Source of the DNA: Mongoliibacter sp.
Lineage (GTDB): Bacteria; Bacteroidota; Bacteroidia; Cytophagales; Cyclobacteriaceae
Length of the DNA stretch: 62,707 nt
Assembly: GCF_007692705.1 (NCBI RefSeq)
Contig: NZ_REBN01000256.1
Location: 1-62,707, forward strand
Direction of reading: 5' to 3'
The notes under the pieces are model-generated. The model made no database searches, had not been told where the DNA came from, and saw only the letters and a list, made by a program, of their open reading frames with translations. Shown one piece after another: positions 59,933 to 62,707 of this stretch. Each line of letters starts with the position of its first letter. Position 1 is the first letter of the stretch. The translations under genes and the position numbers were made by a program.

Positions 59933-61192
59933 CTATTTACCTCTGATAATATCCACCGGATCAATACCGCTCGCTTTTCTGGCTGGAAAATAACCTGCAA
60001 AATAGGTGGTCACCAAACTAAACACACCGGCAATCAAATAATATTTAGGATTGAAATCTACTGGTAAAGTTTTGATGGTCGGAAGAGCTTCCAATTCAAA
60101 AGGAATCTGTTCAATTCCGAGACCTGCAAGAAATCCAAAAAACAAACCTAAAGCGCCACCAAAGAACCCTATAGTAAGCGCTATGGTAATGAAGATCCAA
60201 TTCACATCAGCTCCTGAAAATCCGATTGCTTTGAGTATGGCAATGGTATCCATTTTTTCATAAATCATCATATTGAGGATATTATAAATCCCAAAACCTG
60301 AAACAATCAAAAGGGTAATTCCTACAGCATAGCTAATCATAGATCTGATACCTGATCCAGCTTCAAATTGTGCATTTACAGTCTGAATATCATCGGCATC
60401 TATCCCAAAAACTTCTTCATATTCTCTAGCCATTTTGGGAGCCAAATCAAAATCATGAAGTTTCACCTGAATATCAGTCACGTAAGAGGGGTTTTCTCCT
60501 AGCATTTTCTGCACAGTATTGATAGAGGCATAAGATTGTACGTTATCCAGATCGCCCAATCCTGATTGATAATAGCCTACCACTTTTAATTGTACCCTGG
60601 TTCCTTGGGCAGTGGTGACCTGCACCACATCCCCTATGGAAGCGAGCATCCTGTCCGCAGCTCCTTTTCCCAATATTACAGCATTATTGGTGTTCTTTAG
60701 GTCTATAAAATTCCCCTCTGTCACATAATCATCAAAGGCAAAAAGCCTACTCTCTGCTTCAACGTCTATACCATTGATTACTCCACTCACATCTGTCGCT
60801 CCCACATTGAAAAAAACCTGGGCAGCTATTTTAGGAGCCACTCCTGCAACCCTTGGGTCTTCAGCCAGGGTTCTCATGATAGATTCATTATTGTAAATGC
60901 TGGTCCTACTTGCCGATGGTTTTACCGATCTGATAATATGGTAATAGCCCTGAAAAAGATCGCTTGACTCTACAGGCTGCTTAAGTGACGGCTTCAGTTC
61001 ATTATAAAACCTGATATGTGGGGTCCTGTTGAGTACAAGACCATCCAATAACTTATTTAATCCATTCATAAAACCTAAAAGTGTCACAAACATGGTAATA
61101 CTGAATACCACACCAATAGCAGCCACCACCGTTTGTTTGAAACGTGCCAGCATCAACGCTTTTGCCATATTGAGGATCAGTGAGAATTTCAT
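59933..61192 (-). CDS. FtsX/LolE-type ABC transporter permease
   Basis: This 419-residue permease has an N-terminal membrane helix (about 17-40), a large periplasmic domain (about 45-275), and three C-terminal helices with SGFGIYNILNMMIYEKMDTIAILKAIGFSGADV, the FtsX signature, shown here by its ends. The layout fits MacB, LolE or DevC. The start overlaps the HlyD-type adaptor stop by 4 bases (ATGA-like), and the ATPase follows closely, giving a three-gene exporter operon. The cargo could be a lipid, peptide or glycolipid. Confidence 0.93.
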   Translation of the reverse strand: MKFSLILNMAKALMLARFKQTVVAAIGVVFSITMFVTLLGFMNGLNKLLDGLVLNRTPHIRFYNELKPSLKQPVESSDLFQGYYHIIRSVKPSASRTSIYNNESIMRTLAEDPRVAGVAPKIAAQVFFNVGATDVSGVINGIDVEAESRLFAFDDYVTEGNFIDLKNTNNAVILGKGAADRMLASIGDVVQVTTAQGTRVQLKVVGYYQSGLGDLDNVQSYASINTVQKMLGENPSYVTDIQVKLHDFDLAPKMAREYEEVFGIDADDIQTVNAQFEAGSGIRSMISYAVGITLLIVSGFGIYNILNMMIYEKMDTIAILKAIGFSGADVNWIFITIALTIGFFGGALGLFFGFLAGLGIEQIPFELEALPTIKTLPVDFNPKYYLIAGVFSLVTTYFAGYFPARKASGIDPVDIIRGK

Positions 61193-62277
61193 GTCCCGGG
61201 TTTGACAATAACTGTATTTTCATCAATCCCTTCCAAAATCTCCACTTTTTGAAAGTCTTTCAACCCTAGTTTCACTTCAATTGTATCCTTTTTCTCTGTG
61301 ATGACATACCGATCTTTGAAAACAAATGACCTTGGTATAGTCAAAGCATTCTCTTTTGCATAAATAACAATATTTGCTTCCAGAGAAAGGTTGGGATAAA
61401 GAACAGTAGGCTGTTCAACAAAAATACCTTCAACCACAAAAGTCTTATTTCCCACGTCCATAATTGGATTAATTTTAGTTACCAGTGCCTCAAAAACTTC
61501 CCCTCTATAACTGTCCATACTTATCAGAATTTTTTGCCCTCTTTTGACTTTTGCAATATCGTATTCATCCACGAGCATTTCCAACACAAACTCTTCTCCA
61601 CTTCCCAAAACTGCTAAGGGAGTTTGGTTATTGACCATTTCTCCTTTTTCGCGGAGCAGTGAGTACAACACTCCTCTTACTTCACTTTTCAAAATCAGAT
61701 CACTTTCCAAGGCTTTGGAAATCGCGAGGTTTTTAGTGGCACTTCTTTCATTGAAGTCAATCTCTCTTTTCAGGTCTTCATACTTCAACTGGGTAGCTTG
61801 GTGAAGAGTAAGGGAATTTTCAAATGCCAATTCACGCTGTTCCAAGTCCACTGCTGTCCCTATCCCTTGACTCATCAAACGCTTTTGTCTCTCGAATAAT
61901 AAGGAGTCATTTTTACGCTTGTTTGCTGCGTAATTGATGTTGATTTCCAAGTCCCTTAATCGAGTCTGATTTGCTTGTCTGTCAGCATACTCACGGTTAA
62001 GTTCTGAAGTTTGCCTGTTTATCCTGGTAGATTCACTGGATATGGACAAAATTGGCGTACCAACATCCACCGTATCTCCTTCCTGTAAAAACACCTCTTG
62101 TATTGTACCGACTGCGTTGGTGTAAGCTTGATATTGAAACCTGGCCTTGACAGTTCCAGAGGCATAAATCGACTCTGTCATATGCTCCTTAAGAGGTATA
62201 GTCTTATCGCCAGAAGGGCTGCAAGAAAAAATCAGGAAAATCCCAAATAACTGCCAAAAGCATTTCTTACTATACAT
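61189..62277 (-). CDS. HlyD/RND-type periplasmic adaptor lipoprotein
   Basis: This 362-residue protein has a lipobox ending LIFSC near residue 19, then a lipoyl-like half (VGTIQEVFLQEGDTVDVGTPILSI), a long helical hairpin (about 78-190, with many Gln, Asn, Arg and Glu), then GVLYSLLREKGEMVNNQTPLAVLG and beta-barrel strands. This is the membrane-fusion-protein layout seen in MacA and DevB. It should connect the permease to an outer-membrane channel, which is not encoded nearby. It leads the exporter operon. Confidence 0.92.
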   Translation of the reverse strand: MYSKKCFWQLFGIFLIFSCSPSGDKTIPLKEHMTESIYASGTVKARFQYQAYTNAVGTIQEVFLQEGDTVDVGTPILSISSESTRINRQTSELNREYADRQANQTRLRDLEININYAANKRKNDSLLFERQKRLMSQGIGTAVDLEQRELAFENSLTLHQATQLKYEDLKREIDFNERSATKNLAISKALESDLILKSEVRGVLYSLLREKGEMVNNQTPLAVLGSGEEFVLEMLVDEYDIAKVKRGQKILISMDSYRGEVFEALVTKINPIMDVGNKTFVVEGIFVEQPTVLYPNLSLEANIVIYAKENALTIPRSFVFKDRYVITEKKDTIEVKLGLKDFQKVEILEGIDENTVIVKPGT

Positions 62278-62417
62278 AGTGCACGGGGTTTGAATTTCAA
62301 TTTACTCTTTAAATATGAAATCGTAAAAATCAATTCAAATTTCTTTTGATGGGATAAAAAGTGCTGATACCCTGCAACAGAATGGTAAGAATATTTCAAA
62401 AAATAAAGCTTAAAACA

Positions 62418-62449
62418 TTTTGGGAAGGTTTTAATAAATCTTCCCAAAA
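62418..62449 (-). terminator. terminator after aroA
   Basis: TTTTGGGAAG (62418-62427) pairs with CTTCCCAAAA (62440-62449) just after the aroA stop on the minus strand. The following tract is only partly T-rich. Confidence 0.7.
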
Positions 62450-62459
62450 CGTTTAATAA

Positions 62460-62707
62460 TTATTTAATAAGCGCCACGTGCTTCCAAAAACTGGGATAGG
62501 ATTTGTTGACTACTTCCGGCTCCTCTATAAGAACATCAGTTTTGGTCATCAAAGGCATAAAAGCCATCGCCATTCTGTGGTCATCATAGGTTTTTATACG
62601 TACTTCGGCAGGCATTTCTACAGATGGAATCAACGTAAAAACCTCATTCTCTTTCTCTATAAACTGCGCATTGAACCTACCCAACTCTTCCTGAAGCGCA
62701 AATATCC
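62460..62707 (-). CDS. aroA: 3-phosphoshikimate 1-carboxyvinyltransferase, C-terminal part (partial)
   Basis: The frame runs off the right edge; about 82 C-terminal residues are present, beginning IFALQEELGRFNAQFIEK in minus orientation. The block TYDDHRMAMAFMPL carries the conserved Asp, Asp, His and Arg of EPSP synthase, and VVNKSYPSFW is the family C-terminal signature. The enzyme makes EPSP in the shikimate pathway. An apparent internal TTG start at 62684 is not the true start, because family homology continues beyond it. Confidence 0.93.
   Translation of the reverse strand, partial: IFALQEELGRFNAQFIEKENEVFTLIPSVEMPAEVRIKTYDDHRMAMAFMPLMTKTDVLIEEPEVVNKSYPSFWKHVALIK

Overview
The window looks like a chromosomal segment of a Bacteroidota bacterium, most likely order Cytophagales and probably close to Cyclobacteriaceae. 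The grounds are a PorP/SprF-type outer-membrane protein, many lipoproteins with short Bacteroidota-style signal peptides, DUF1573 and DUF3822 proteins, an acyl-CoA-binding protein, a SufBCDSE-SufT-bacilliredoxin block, few Shine-Dalgarno sites, and repeated promoter boxes of the form TAnnTTTG. The family-level placement is inference. I see no rRNA, tRNA, CRISPR array, prophage or complete insertion sequence.

Layout. 1-2340: sugar uptake (MFS porter) and a fructokinase-like PfkB kinase. 2806-8329: exported proteins (alpha/beta hydrolase, PorP/SprF, M48 protease, CAP protein, fasciclin protein). 8406-11541 (minus): sodium/sugar symporter plus xylulokinase. 11991-14625: sdhA-sdhB without a neighbouring sdhC. 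14634-20122 (minus): S9 peptidase, M14 carboxypeptidase and a small exported protein with an attenuator-like leader. 20501-27248: an Lrp/AsnC regulator, then sufBCDSE, sufT and a bacilliredoxin. 27553-32145: citrate synthase, acyl-CoA-binding protein, a DEAD-box helicase with a structured leader, and rsmE. 32284-36685: a CxxCH lipoprotein, then a tight three-gene unit of esterase, M17 aminopeptidase and ATP-grasp ligase. 36779-37111: six copies of a 26-bp hairpin repeat. 37148-39330 (minus): a GH3-family acyl-adenylating enzyme translationally coupled to a LysE exporter. 39378-43590: yggS, DUF423, cell-wall peptidases and an SGNH hydrolase. 43946-49694: DUF1573, RecD-like helicase, two Nudix proteins, DUF3822-coaD and pyrE. 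49695-50866: a small accessory patch with a MITE-like element, a HigA-type antitoxin and a HigB-type toxin broken by a palindrome. 50867-54425 (minus): surface polysaccharide genes. 54629-62277: proC, glutamate-family dehydrogenase, serine hydrolase, two-domain fasciclin protein and an ABC/HlyD exporter. The window ends inside aroA.

Most of the window is housekeeping metabolism and envelope function. The least explained parts are the GH3-LysE pair, the esterase/M17/ATP-grasp operon, the helicase leader hairpin that covers its own ribosome binding site, the hairpin-repeat cluster, and the damaged toxin-antitoxin patch. Functions are assigned from recognisable motifs only; no database search was run.
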